From Nonomuraea polychroma (GTDB lineage: Bacteria; Actinomycetota; Actinomycetes; Streptosporangiales; Streptosporangiaceae): 64,000 nucleotides of DNA. This document shows, piece by piece, positions 32,538 through 42,170 of this stretch. Position 1 is the first letter of the stretch. Each line of letters starts with the position of its first letter. The stretch covers positions 8,211,501 through 8,275,500 of the forward strand of contig NZ_SAUN01000001.1 of assembly GCF_004011505.1 (NCBI RefSeq), given 5' to 3'. A model generated the notes under the pieces. It was not told where the DNA came from and ran no database searches. It worked only from the letters and a program-made list of their open reading frames with translations. Both the position numbers and the translations under genes were made by a program.

Positions 32538-34562
32538 CTACGCGTGGAAGCCAGCACTGATGGCCATGGCACGCAGCTTGAGGGCCTCGACCGCGACATC
32601 AACTCTGATCGGCTCTCCGTTCTGAAGGCGGCGACCAACCACCGCGAGCCGCTGTCTTTGATCAGGAGTGAGGCTTTGGGTCTCCTTCGCCCAGCGTTGG
32701 ATGGAGAACCACTCCTCCGGGGCGATCTCCCCGACAAGCACAACTTCTTCTGGAAGGTCCATCTCATCGGTGGACTCGGGCGAGGGTCCGACCGGGTCAA
32801 TCACAGGTTCTGGTAGTAGTTCAGCCTCAAGATCTGCGGGCACAGACCAGTGGATCCGACACACGCGTTCCCAGCACTCGGCCTTCTTGGCCCACTCTCC
32901 GGAGTGGTTGCCACCACGGGGGTTGTTGATAACTGCCATAACTCTGTCGACAAGGCCCTCGACCGCAGCGGCCAGCGCAGGCGACACGCCCTGTTCACGC
33001 CAGATCCGGTCAAGGTCCAAACGCTGGTTGGTTGCCTTGACCAGGAGCGACATAGTGTAGGCGGTGACGAAACTCTTGTTGCTGCCGGCCTGGTGCCGCT
33101 GGGCGATCCTGTCGATATCCTTGAACAGCTTCGCTTTTGCTATCAGGCGCTGGCAGTAGCGAACGTCGACACGAGGCACTTGGTCAGCCTTTACGGCAAC
33201 CTCCAGCTTGATCATGAACTCCGAGAAGTTCTTCTGTGCACCTCGACTGACCAAATGAGGAAGCATTTCCCAGCAATGAATGTACTTGGCTAGGTCGGTT
33301 TTGCTGAACTTCTGTTTGGTGGGATGCTGCAGCTTGAACTTCCTCCTGTTGGCGGGGGTTCGCGCCTTGGCTTCGGCGTCAGTGTACTGGCCCCGAGCCC
33401 GCTCGTAGAACCAGCGGGTTTCAACGCCGCTACCGTCTGCGGCCGGGGCCCAGAGAGTCCTGGTCACCCGCTCCACGGCGACATGGAAAGGGTTATTAGA
33501 GCTGAAATCGACTAGCGTGACTGCATTTTGAGTATTGGAGTATTTGGATATCTCTGGCACAACCTCACTTAGCCTAGATTCAGGAAGTACCGTGAGCTTC
33601 ATCTGGACGTGAACTTCGGAAAGGTCTGCTTTGTCACGCGAGTGCGCGTAGTAGATCGATGCTGTGGTCTGACCGCCGTTGACGATCTGAAGCCCATAAA
33701 TACGCTTAATCGCGTGATGCCCATCATCACTACGAATGAAGTCGACCTGAGAAGCGGTGGCTGTGATGCCGTTGTTATAGGCCAGGAACCACTTGGGGGA
33801 TCCTAGCAACGTCTTTCTAATACCGCCATTGACCTTGGCGCGAGTCTGCAGGAATGACCGGACGTTCAATTCCAGAAGCCGCGTACCGTACTCGTGGTAG
33901 AGGTCAGCCAGCACCTGGCCTGGGACGACGCTGAGCACCACTGCCAGGTCCGGCGCCGGCGCCGGCGCCGCGAGGCAGGCCAGTGGCCGCTCGAACTCGA
34001 CGACCACCGGCTCACTCTGAGCACCAGAGCTAGCCAAACGGTGGAACCTGCGCAGGTCCCACAGTTCGTAGGTTACTTCGAGTTCGTCGAACAACGACGG
34101 AGCCGGGGCCTTTGACGTGCTGATGCAGTTAGTGAGCAGGAAGACCCTGATCCTAGATGCTTCGGCAAGCGCCTTCTCAACCCCCACACACAAATCATGG
34201 ACGTCACTGGCTTCATCGAAGGCTTCTTTGATGTCCTTGTGCTTGCGCAGGAACTGAAGAGGTCGCTTGAACGCCGCGTCACTCTGGGCCTTGGTGAGCT
34301 TGTCCATCAGCGGAATCTGTCTGAACTCCGTGACCACCAAGTCCAGGCTACTGAGAGTCTTGTTGCTGCCAAAGCCGTGGATCTCTAGCCCGTGTGCTTT
34401 GTGGTATGCAAGGAACTGGTTCTCGATCTCTCCGGCCACCTCAAGGTCATCCAACATCAGCTGCGTGAACATTTCCGGCGCGGTGGTGTCCTCTGCCTCT
34501 GCGGTGGTTAGCACGTTGGCAACCAAGCCTCGGGCGAAGTCCTCCAAGGCGACCTCAGTCAT
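32538..34562 (-). CDS. AIPR-family (abortive phage infection) protein
   Basis: The 674-aa protein carries the AIPR core: FLAYNNGITATASQVDFI, YGLQIVNGGQTTASIYYAH, KLTVLPESRLSEVVPEISKYSNTQNAV and SSNNPFHVAVERV. The N-terminal part (SSLDLVVTEF and a preceding hairpin) looks like a restriction-nuclease-type fold. AIPR proteins are found in abortive infection loci and in MORC/Z1-type predicted restriction systems. It overlaps the PD-(D/E)XK gene by 8 bp. The stretch APAPAPDLAV coincides with a GCCGGC repeat in the DNA. Confidence 0.85.
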   Translation of the reverse strand: MTEVALEDFARGLVANVLTTAEAEDTTAPEMFTQLMLDDLEVAGEIENQFLAYHKAHGLEIHGFGSNKTLSSLDLVVTEFRQIPLMDKLTKAQSDAAFKRPLQFLRKHKDIKEAFDEASDVHDLCVGVEKALAEASRIRVFLLTNCISTSKAPAPSLFDELEVTYELWDLRRFHRLASSGAQSEPVVVEFERPLACLAAPAPAPDLAVVLSVVPGQVLADLYHEYGTRLLELNVRSFLQTRAKVNGGIRKTLLGSPKWFLAYNNGITATASQVDFIRSDDGHHAIKRIYGLQIVNGGQTTASIYYAHSRDKADLSEVHVQMKLTVLPESRLSEVVPEISKYSNTQNAVTLVDFSSNNPFHVAVERVTRTLWAPAADGSGVETRWFYERARGQYTDAEAKARTPANRRKFKLQHPTKQKFSKTDLAKYIHCWEMLPHLVSRGAQKNFSEFMIKLEVAVKADQVPRVDVRYCQRLIAKAKLFKDIDRIAQRHQAGSNKSFVTAYTMSLLVKATNQRLDLDRIWREQGVSPALAAAVEGLVDRVMAVINNPRGGNHSGEWAKKAECWERVCRIHWSVPADLEAELLPEPVIDPVGPSPESTDEMDLPEEVVLVGEIAPEEWFSIQRWAKETQSLTPDQRQRLAVVGRRLQNGEPIRVDVAVEALKLRAMAISAGFHA

Positions 34563-35565
34563 CGGTCCGTCCGATCAGCGCACGTACATCGTCTGTGTTG
34601 AGAAGAAAGCTGTTGAGACCTGCGGTCTGGATCCGATAGCTGCAGGTGCTCACGCCAGCTCTGAGCTCTGCTTCCATAATGCGGGGGAAATCGTCTCGTA
34701 CGGACCAGAATCTGATCTCTCGGAGGGTATATCTCGGTTCGTCGTAGCGATCGCGGTGCTGGGGGAAGTACCCTACCTGAACCAGACGATCGTCGAAATC
34801 TGACCGACTTGCCGTGCCTGGAATCGCCTGCCTGGTAGTTTCCACCATCGCGTTGAGGCTAGTGCCGACTCCCCCGCGGCGCTCGTCAAGGATCGCGAGG
34901 ACCAGGATGAGGTAATCGACGCCGGTATCGTCCAGCTGCCGTTCGTTCGCGATCGAGATTTCCGAAGATGCCCGAGCGGATGTGGCCTTCACCTCTAGGG
35001 CACATCCCGAAAGCTGGAAGTCCTGATTGGTACCCGTGGGCCCTGTCCAGGAAAGGACAGCGTCGGCAGGACCGAGTGCGGGGATCAAATAGTCGCGTAG
35101 CAGCAGGAGTTCTCCAAAAAGGCCGCGACGGCCTTCCACACTAAGGCCATCCTCTCCGACGCTCCGCATTAGGTTCTGCCAACGCTCAAACTGATTGATT
35201 GCCGCCATGACGGCAGTATTGTTGTCAGGATTCACACTGATCGCGTTGGCGATATCAGTCACCAGCGTCGTGAATACACCCTTGAGCCCATCGGAGGTTA
35301 ATGCGATCCGAAGCTCGTAGTGTTGGCGGTTCAATCGAAAAAAGCTGATCTCCAAGCCCTTGGTTCGGGGTAATTTTCCGTACGCACTCGCCGCACGTTC
35401 GTATGCGGCCTCGCTGGTATCGAGCACAAGCATGCGCTGGCGGTCCGGATAGGTCACCACGATGTGCAGTTCATGCGGAGATTCTGGGTGGAGCCTCAGC
35501 ATTGAACGGCCAGGAGCGCCCTGCGGAGTCGAAAGACCCAACCAGTCGTCTTCGGTGATGCTCAA
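34555..35565 (-). CDS. DUF4420-type PD-(D/E)XK nuclease-like protein
   Basis: The 336-aa product shows GLFGELLLLRDYLIP (conserved Glu), then TNQDFQLSGCALEVKATSA with Asp and Glu-x-Lys, matching the PD-(D/E)XK-motif family often listed as DUF4420. It is probably the DNA-cutting part of the operon. The start is an unusual TTG at 35565 overlapping the Z1 stop (TTGA); the 3' end overlaps AIPR by 8 bp. Such tight coupling argues for a complex with Z1 and AIPR. Confidence 0.82.
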   Translation of the reverse strand: MSITEDDWLGLSTPQGAPGRSMLRLHPESPHELHIVVTYPDRQRMLVLDTSEAAYERAASAYGKLPRTKGLEISFFRLNRQHYELRIALTSDGLKGVFTTLVTDIANAISVNPDNNTAVMAAINQFERWQNLMRSVGEDGLSVEGRRGLFGELLLLRDYLIPALGPADAVLSWTGPTGTNQDFQLSGCALEVKATSARASSEISIANERQLDDTGVDYLILVLAILDERRGGVGTSLNAMVETTRQAIPGTASRSDFDDRLVQVGYFPQHRDRYDEPRYTLREIRFWSVRDDFPRIMEAELRAGVSTCSYRIQTAGLNSFLLNTDDVRALIGRTDD

Positions 35566-38339
35566 CCCTCAGCCTCCTCTTCAGCTTCCTCGTCATCGAG
35601 GAGAGACTGTTCCTTAAGCCAGGTGGGGTTAACAACGTACTCAGTCTTCCTGTGCTTGAGGGACTTCGGAAAGCTGAACGCGTAACCCACGAGAGGCACT
35701 TGGGCATCCTTGTACTCCGACGCGATTGGATAAATCAGGAGAAGCCCTTGGTCCGTGGTGCGCACTTCCCGGACGAACCCATCAAGAGGAATTGTGGGCA
35801 CCTTCATCGGATTGCCCTTCTTGTCGAGTTTCCCTGCTGCCCAGCGCTTGTGGTTTTCTAGCGCCCTATCTTTCTGCGTCTTGGTAAGATCTCTGTGCTC
35901 GTCGGCGGGGCTAATGAGTCGTCGGATCCTCAGACGGCCTTCGTTGAGTGGATCGGTACCCGGGTATGGACTCCGGCTGATCAACCCAATGTTATAGCCG
36001 CCAATCTGCGCGACGTGTTCTGCATCCGCCCTTCCCACCAGGCGCACTGTCCAGTTCCCAAGTTCGCCAACCTGGTCACACCGGCGAATGTACTTTGAGA
36101 TATAGCCTGGCCGAACGCGGTGGGCGTATTTGTCCGGCTGGTAACCATCCAAGAACAGGGCGACATCCTCCGCGGAAATACTTCTCCACACGATGCTTCC
36201 GCCATCCATGACGGGGACACATACGTCGTCTAGCCTGCGAACGAAGCTCACAAGGTTAGCCAGGTTCTTCTCCGGAGCACCCTTTTTGAGATCGAACATC
36301 ACGGTCTCGGGGTGGTCACCCGAATAGCTCAACCTAACCGGGGTGCCACCTCCCATCTTCGGCCGATTCGTGATCGTCAGGCCAAGGGACGAGGACTTGA
36401 CCTTCAGCCCGAACTCGCTGGGCTTGGCCCGAAGAGCGGACATCTCCTCGACCTCTCGGCGAAGCTCGTCCGTCGCTTGGGTGATCTCGATGTAGGCCTT
36501 CTTCAGCGCCTCGGTCGTGTAAAGCCGGCACAGATCCTCGTAACCCGGGCGGTAGCCGAACCACCGGCCCATCTGGAGCAGAGTGTCGTACGCCTGTGCC
36601 GTACGAAGGTAGTAGCTGACGCTCAGGCCCTCGAGAGTTAGGCCGCGAGACAGCTTCTCACCGCCCACAGCAATCACTGACAGACCGGTCTTGCGGCTCT
36701 CGTAGTACTCCAAGGCATCCTTGGCGGCACCGTTGACGGCGCGCACCTGGATCTTCTGGGCAGCAGGGAGCAGGTGCTCGGCAACTTCGGTCCAGGAGAC
36801 GTCCTGGACCTGGTCGGTGGGGAAAGCCTTGGTCGTGCTCATGAAGTCCCTATCCCACAAGTCACGAAGTTCCGTAAGCCGCTGAGCTGCGACGACGCTG
36901 TAGCGATCCTTCATGCTGTCGCCGAGAAGCCGAACATGATCGTCGATCAAATCGCGCACTTGGTGCTGGACGGCAGTAAACCGGGTCACATGCACAAGCA
37001 TCGAATTGTGCACAGTCTCCATCCCCCTAGCCCGACGGGCGGCGCATGCGAGCAGGAAGGCGTTCACTGCCTCACGAAGCGACGGAGGCAACTGATCGAG
37101 AACCCGCCAGCTGGACTTATGCTTGCTCGGCATCCAGGTCTGGGAGTCCTTGATGGACCGTGTCACGGGCAACGCCTCAATGCCGTCCTCCTCAGGATCG
37201 TCGGAGGTCAGCCCGAAGACCCGCTCTGGTCCGAAATAGTTGGACGGAGGCTGGAGCACACGGATGAAACTTCCGGGGAACAGATCCTTTCCGAACTCTG
37301 GGTGGTCCGTATCCGGGTCAATCATGATGTTCGCATAAGGGGTCGCGGTGTACCCGACATAGCCCGCCTTCTCGAAAGAGTGGACCAGTTTCCGGATCTC
37401 ACCGTTGACTTTCGACGGGTCGGTCTCGGCGTCTTTGGAGACGTCGATCCCCGCGTGGTCGGCCTCGTCGTCGATCAATAGGAGCGGCAGTTCACGGATG
37501 ACGTCCTTACCCGTGGCCTCGTCCTTCGTCCCGTGTACATCGACCAGCCATTTCCGGACGTTCTCGATGATGCTACGGTGCTTCTTAATCACTAGCACTA
37601 CCGGGAAGTGACCCAAGGGAAAATTAAGCTGTTGCGCTTTGCGCCGAGTGAAGTCGCCCTTCTCTGTACTATCAGTTAGCGAGCCAATTCCCAGACGTTT
37701 TGTGTGCGACATGGCGCCTGCCCCGATATACCGGGTCGCGTCCTCGTCGTACCGCTTCTGGAACTGGGTGTCGAATCCCAACAAGCCCTGGTCAATCCGC
37801 AATTGCGTCTGACTGCGAAGGTCGTTGTGAATACCTGCCAGGATAATGATCAACTTGAAGCCAGCATCTGCGCCCTTACAGGCTAGGCCTATATAATTGC
37901 CGGTCTTGCCAGATTGCACTTGGCCGATGACCAAGCCAGCTCGCTTCCATCCATTTACTGAAGTCGGGTCCTCAAGTTCGCCCAAGACCTCGTCAGTGGA
38001 TCTATTCAGCACTCGGACAACTTCGGGAGGAAGTCCTTCCACATTCTCCAGGTAGTCCCTGTACCGCTCCCAGAACTCCCAGTTGCGGGATGCTTTTGCA
38101 TCAGGGAGCCACGGCGTGTGCGTGTCGTCATCATCAGCGATGCCCGTTGAGTCCTCTTGGAAGATTGCAACGAGCTCTTCCACTCTGCGCAAAAGCGCCC
38201 GCTGGTCGAGACCAGGGAAGAGCGGGTGAACCTTGCTGACCGCGGACATCACTTCCTCGTCCGTGGCGTGCCGGTCAACCGGCAGGAGAGCTCGGACCAC
38301 GCGAAGCGCATCGGTGAGGGTCTGCTCACTGGTGCTCAC
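35562..38339 (-). CDS. Z1-domain ATPase/helicase-like protein
   Basis: The 925-aa protein is a superfamily 2-like motor. Walker A is in VIGQVQSGKTGNYIGLA (about residue 150). The DEAD-like box is LPLLLIDDEADHAGID (about residue 295), followed by GYTATPYANIMID and, later, GGEKLSRGLTLEGLSVSYYLR and MGRWFGYRPGYEDLCRLY, typical of the Z1 domain. It should translocate along DNA and drive the nuclease subunits. GTG 38339 has AAGGAGG; the longer frame upstream is a shadow of the ATPase gene. Confidence 0.88.
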   Translation of the reverse strand: MSTSEQTLTDALRVVRALLPVDRHATDEEVMSAVSKVHPLFPGLDQRALLRRVEELVAIFQEDSTGIADDDDTHTPWLPDAKASRNWEFWERYRDYLENVEGLPPEVVRVLNRSTDEVLGELEDPTSVNGWKRAGLVIGQVQSGKTGNYIGLACKGADAGFKLIIILAGIHNDLRSQTQLRIDQGLLGFDTQFQKRYDEDATRYIGAGAMSHTKRLGIGSLTDSTEKGDFTRRKAQQLNFPLGHFPVVLVIKKHRSIIENVRKWLVDVHGTKDEATGKDVIRELPLLLIDDEADHAGIDVSKDAETDPSKVNGEIRKLVHSFEKAGYVGYTATPYANIMIDPDTDHPEFGKDLFPGSFIRVLQPPSNYFGPERVFGLTSDDPEEDGIEALPVTRSIKDSQTWMPSKHKSSWRVLDQLPPSLREAVNAFLLACAARRARGMETVHNSMLVHVTRFTAVQHQVRDLIDDHVRLLGDSMKDRYSVVAAQRLTELRDLWDRDFMSTTKAFPTDQVQDVSWTEVAEHLLPAAQKIQVRAVNGAAKDALEYYESRKTGLSVIAVGGEKLSRGLTLEGLSVSYYLRTAQAYDTLLQMGRWFGYRPGYEDLCRLYTTEALKKAYIEITQATDELRREVEEMSALRAKPSEFGLKVKSSSLGLTITNRPKMGGGTPVRLSYSGDHPETVMFDLKKGAPEKNLANLVSFVRRLDDVCVPVMDGGSIVWRSISAEDVALFLDGYQPDKYAHRVRPGYISKYIRRCDQVGELGNWTVRLVGRADAEHVAQIGGYNIGLISRSPYPGTDPLNEGRLRIRRLISPADEHRDLTKTQKDRALENHKRWAAGKLDKKGNPMKVPTIPLDGFVREVRTTDQGLLLIYPIASEYKDAQVPLVGYAFSFPKSLKHRKTEYVVNPTWLKEQSLLDDEEAEEEAEG

Positions 38340-38403
38340 AACTTCCTCCTTGCACAGCCGGCGGGTCTGGAGCGAGCCTAGGCGCCGCCGGTGACATTTT
38401 GGG

Positions 38404-39933
38404 TCACTGATTCCAGAAGCCCGACAGGCGGTTGAACGGATCCATGTCTCGGAGCATCGCGTTGGCTTCTTCGGGACTCTTGCCCTGGTTGACCAGTGCA
38501 GCGAACAGTTCGCTTGCGACGGCCTCCTGGGTCTCGTTCGGCTTCCCGCCAAACGGCTCGGGGTCGTCGGCCGCATCCGCCTCGTGTATCACCCGTAGAG
38601 CTTCGACCGGTACGGTCTCTTCGAGGAGCGTCAGCAACGCCTTCACAGTTGCGCTGCGCTCCTCGGAAGTCCGCAGCGTCTCACGGACAAGAGGGTGCTC
38701 ACGATTGATCCGGCACTTGATTCTTCCGTCCAGCTTGTCGACCCTCCACGGGTAGACGAATGTCCTGCCATGTTGGCGCGCCGCGATCTGTCCCCGGTGC
38801 CGGATCACATCCGCTCCCTGCTCGCGGGCGCGCAGTGCGATGCGCCGTAGATGTCGCCGAAGGGCCACTGGGGGTACGACCTTCGACTTGCGGACGTCCA
38901 CACTCCACTCCGCATCAAGTTCAGCAGGGACGTCGACGGAAATCCGAACCAGGTTGTATTTCTCCTCCTGGCGCAGCCCTCGAAGATCGAGCCAATCACC
39001 CGCGAGAATCAGTCGGTTCCTCCGGTACACGTAGAAGCCCTGCTGGTTCAGCCAACCATTCGGCCCGCCTGCTGCGTCGTACTGCTCCTTGGACAGCTTC
39101 TGGGCGCTGGGCAACACAAATGCCTCAACCTTCACGGTGCTGTGCGCGAGGGGAAGAGCCTCCGCGGGGACGCGCTGTACGGAGGGGTGTCCTGAAAGGA
39201 AGGGGTCCCACGGCTGGACTCTCTGTCCCTGGATCCGCAGGTCCACGTCCTTAAGGAACCGGGCAAACACCATCTCGAGATGTCGTTTTACCCGGGTCGC
39301 CTCATCGTAGAACTGCTGCTGGGCGGTCTGGTCGACGTCCATTTCATCGGACCCGTAGCCATTGAGTCGTCTCCAGAGCACAACCGTGCCAGCCACAAGA
39401 CCTTCACGCAGCTGGTCAAGGATCTCCAAAGTCTTCAGGTCAGCGTTGTGCAGTAGGCGCCACTCCCGCGTGGATTCGACTGTGTCTAGGTCCCAGGTGC
39501 GCGTATGCCATTCACCACTGTAATTGGCACTGGTCACGGTCAGCTGGCGTGCCTGAGAAAACGAGGCAGTCTTCAGCCCCATTCCGAACCGGCCGAGATC
39601 CTCTGCAGTTCGCTCCGAGGCGGGTCCGCGAGCAGCAGGAGTCATCGCGGTGATCAAGTCAGTGAGGGCCATGCCTTCACCATTGTCGATCACAGCAACC
39701 CAGGAGTTCTCAGCGCCCCAGGTGAACACCACGTCAATCTGTCCGGCCTTGGCCGAGATGCTGTTGTCAACAAGATCTGCAACGGCTGCCTCGATTGAAT
39801 AGCCGAGAGAACTCAGCGATGCCACCATTCCAGCCGGATCGGGGGCCGCGATGTCGAAATCAGGTGTCACGATTCCGCGCGCCACCTTTCCGGCTGCAGG
39901 CTCCCGCGACGCACTGTACCCGGCCATAGCCAT
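38404..39933 (-). CDS. MORC/MutL-like GHKL ATPase
   Basis: The 509-aa protein has a Bergerat ATP fold: N-box VADLVDNSISAKA, G1 VAVIDNGEGM, and G2 DLGRFGMGLKTASFSQA. An S5-like transducer region with VDVRKSKVVPPVALR follows. This is the prokaryotic MORC-type ATPase of predicted restriction systems, a clamp that closes on DNA upon ATP binding. It opens the operon with Z1, 64 bp downstream. ATG 39933 is chosen by a purine-rich stretch upstream; ATG 40011 is possible and adds 26 residues. Confidence 0.85.
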   Translation of the reverse strand: MAMAGYSASREPAAGKVARGIVTPDFDIAAPDPAGMVASLSSLGYSIEAAVADLVDNSISAKAGQIDVVFTWGAENSWVAVIDNGEGMALTDLITAMTPAARGPASERTAEDLGRFGMGLKTASFSQARQLTVTSANYSGEWHTRTWDLDTVESTREWRLLHNADLKTLEILDQLREGLVAGTVVLWRRLNGYGSDEMDVDQTAQQQFYDEATRVKRHLEMVFARFLKDVDLRIQGQRVQPWDPFLSGHPSVQRVPAEALPLAHSTVKVEAFVLPSAQKLSKEQYDAAGGPNGWLNQQGFYVYRRNRLILAGDWLDLRGLRQEEKYNLVRISVDVPAELDAEWSVDVRKSKVVPPVALRRHLRRIALRAREQGADVIRHRGQIAARQHGRTFVYPWRVDKLDGRIKCRINREHPLVRETLRTSEERSATVKALLTLLEETVPVEALRVIHEADAADDPEPFGGKPNETQEAVASELFAALVNQGKSPEEANAMLRDMDPFNRLSGFWNQ

Positions 39934-40063
39934 CCGAATTTCTCGCTCCGCCAACCAGCCAAAGACGGCACTGCCCCTCCTGTAACGTTCCAGTAGCGCC
40001 CTCACTGACATGACAGGTGTCCATGACGGGGAGCCTATCCGGATGGCCGACCTCGTTCGCCGG

Positions 40064-40732
40064 TTAGTACCAATCTCGCTCTCTCCTGATTCTCTCCAGC
40101 CCGGCGAACCAACCCGGTGGAGGAAGAGCATCGAAGTCGGCTCGACTGTCATAGATCGCCTTTGCGAGCGCCGTTGTCTCTGAGAGGGAAGAAGCATAAG
40201 CAACGAGGTAGCGGCGATCGACTGCATTTCCGAGCCCGCATCCGATCTCACGGGCGAGCCTCGCAACAATCAGCGCTCGGTCTGCGTCAGCCGCGAACCC
40301 CACCTGTGGATGCGTCCAGGTATTTATTCGGTGGTCATTATGAGCCCTACATGAGCAGAACGTGACGCAACCAGCAGCGCACAGCGCCAACGACAATCCG
40401 GCAACACCTAGGTCCAGCAGTTGCAGGGGCCCGTCGGGAATGTCATCTTCGTCCCCGGACTCCGCTTGGTCCATGATCTTGTCGAACTCGGCTGGACTGT
40501 CCGCTTCCGCGTCGGCGGTGGTCAGCCAGTGGTCTTCGAACTCCAAGCACTCCAAGACCTCTGCCCAGCCGACTGGAACCAACGGCTCGTACTCGTGAAC
40601 GTACACGAATCCGTCCGCTACATCTTCGGCGTCGGGAACCTTGAGTTGCTGGATGTCGATCTCAACGATCGGCTCCACGTCGTATCGCGGAATCATAGAG
40701 ATATCTTGGGGTAAGGAGCCTGCTTGGGGCAC
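40064..40732 (-). CDS. Hypothetical protein, paralogue of the gene at 26412 (copy 2)
   Basis: The 222-aa product repeats the blocks of the first copy: an acidic N-terminal half, LQLLDLGVAGLSLALCAAGCVTFCSCRA, a His-containing linker, HPQVGFAADADRALIVARLA-REIGC, and a closing LPPPGWFAGLERI like LPAPTWREGLEEF. It lies directly upstream of the MORC gene on the same strand, so it may be the first gene of that operon. The start is unsure (GTG 40732 or ATG 40696). No known function. Confidence 0.62.
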   Translation of the reverse strand: MPQAGSLPQDISMIPRYDVEPIVEIDIQQLKVPDAEDVADGFVYVHEYEPLVPVGWAEVLECLEFEDHWLTTADAEADSPAEFDKIMDQAESGDEDDIPDGPLQLLDLGVAGLSLALCAAGCVTFCSCRAHNDHRINTWTHPQVGFAADADRALIVARLAREIGCGLGNAVDRRYLVAYASSLSETTALAKAIYDSRADFDALPPPGWFAGLERIRRERDWY

Positions 40733-42170
40733 CCATTCCAGGACCTCCGATTACCTGGCTTCCCTAATGTGACGAAAGCTTGGGGGGTTCCACCCCGTCG
40801 GCAACTCAGAGCATGCAAATGGATGCTCTGGGCTATCATCCGCGTCCCCTCACGGAGCGAAGAGGCCAAGCGGATCACTCGCGCGGTCACCCATGCCTGC
40901 ATCGGACCGGTCATCGATGCGCTGCTGGCCTGACCGCCACGCAGCCTGTGGAGGTGCGCGCCGGCCTGAAGCAGGAGTCGACGACGTCCAAGCGCTGCCC
41001 GGCATCGAGCAGCCCATCGAGGTGGGACGGCCAGGCCGTCACGTGGGTGGAACTCCCCCACCACCGCACTGCCCTGGTCCATGGATGGCGCGCCATCATC
41101 GAGAGAGCCGACCGAGTACAGCTCAGCAACTGCGCCTCGACCCGCGGGAACGTCGATAGGCTCGATGATGTGAAGTCTCTCGGCGAACCCTTGGCCGTCG
41201 CTCAGGGCCTGCGAACGGACATCGCGAACGAAGCGGTGGGCAATTCGGAGGTTTCCGAACGCCTTGCCGTGGTGTCCGACGGGACGGCCTCGGTTCTCAA
41301 CTCCGAAGGACTTGAGACCTATGAGGGTGGAGGTGTGATCGCCTTCGTTAACGATTCCGGCATCCCCTTCGTCGCGCAGGCAGACCAGCTCATTGACGAA
41401 GCCGCCAGCCTCAAACCCCAAGCCGTACTGCTCGCCGGGTCAGCTCTCATCGGACGTCCCGGGAAGGGTTTCGAAGGGCGTTATACCACTGGTTCCTCAC
41501 GTACACCTTTTCCGCTCGTTGACCAAGCCGGCACCGTCTGGCAGTCCGGCACGCCCTGACATCGTCGAGGCTGCTCCCACCCTCACCCGCGACTCCGGGA
41601 TCAGGCTGCTTCCCACTTCACACGACCCGCTACTAGGGGCCATCAGCGAAGGGCTTTCACCTTCGCACCGTCAAACAGCGCCTCGTGGCGCACGCCGCGC
41701 CGCTTCCGGTGCTCGGGGCTTGGGCGGCCCTGCGCTCCGGGTCGGCCACCGGATAAGCGGGTTGCTGTGGTCTGCCTTACAGCAGGGAAGTACAGCAACG
41801 CCGTCTCACGCAACCTGATCGTCCCGTACGGCGCCGCACTGTTGAGCAGCAGCGCCAGCCCTCGACCAGGGTCCTCCGCTTTACTCGTAATGAAGTGTTC
41901 GGCTGAGGCCGTTACGATCGCTAACTTCGGTCCTCGCCGTAGCGGGCTAGGGCGATCGGCTGCCGCAGCCCTCCTTCGTCGGGCATTGCCACCGGATGCC
42001 GTGTCGAACCGGGCGATCTTTCTAACGTGGTTGCTAACAACGGTCCTGGATGGCCTCGGACGGTCGTCGAACGGAGCCCCTGAAGCTCGGAGTGTGAGTT
42101 GGGCGCGGATTGAGTCTGGCTTCAAGCCGGATTAACGGGCTGACCGGGCTCGCCTCCCCTTGAAGACGCG
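40733..42170. other. 1.4-kb stretch without recognisable gene
   Basis: Several mutually overlapping frames of 140-260 codons run on both strands, but none has a ribosome site, a coherent domain or a family I know. It separates the MORC-Z1 cluster from the DUF4365 pair and may be decayed mobile DNA. Confidence 0.45.

Noticed and set aside
36300..38576. Plus-strand frames of more than 200 codons opposite the Z1 gene
   Set aside because: They are antisense shadows; the minus-strand Z1 protein has all expected motifs.
40693..41559. Two overlapping frames of 240-260 codons on opposite strands
   Set aside because: Neither has a start signal, a domain or a coherent hydrophobic pattern; I left the stretch as unassigned.
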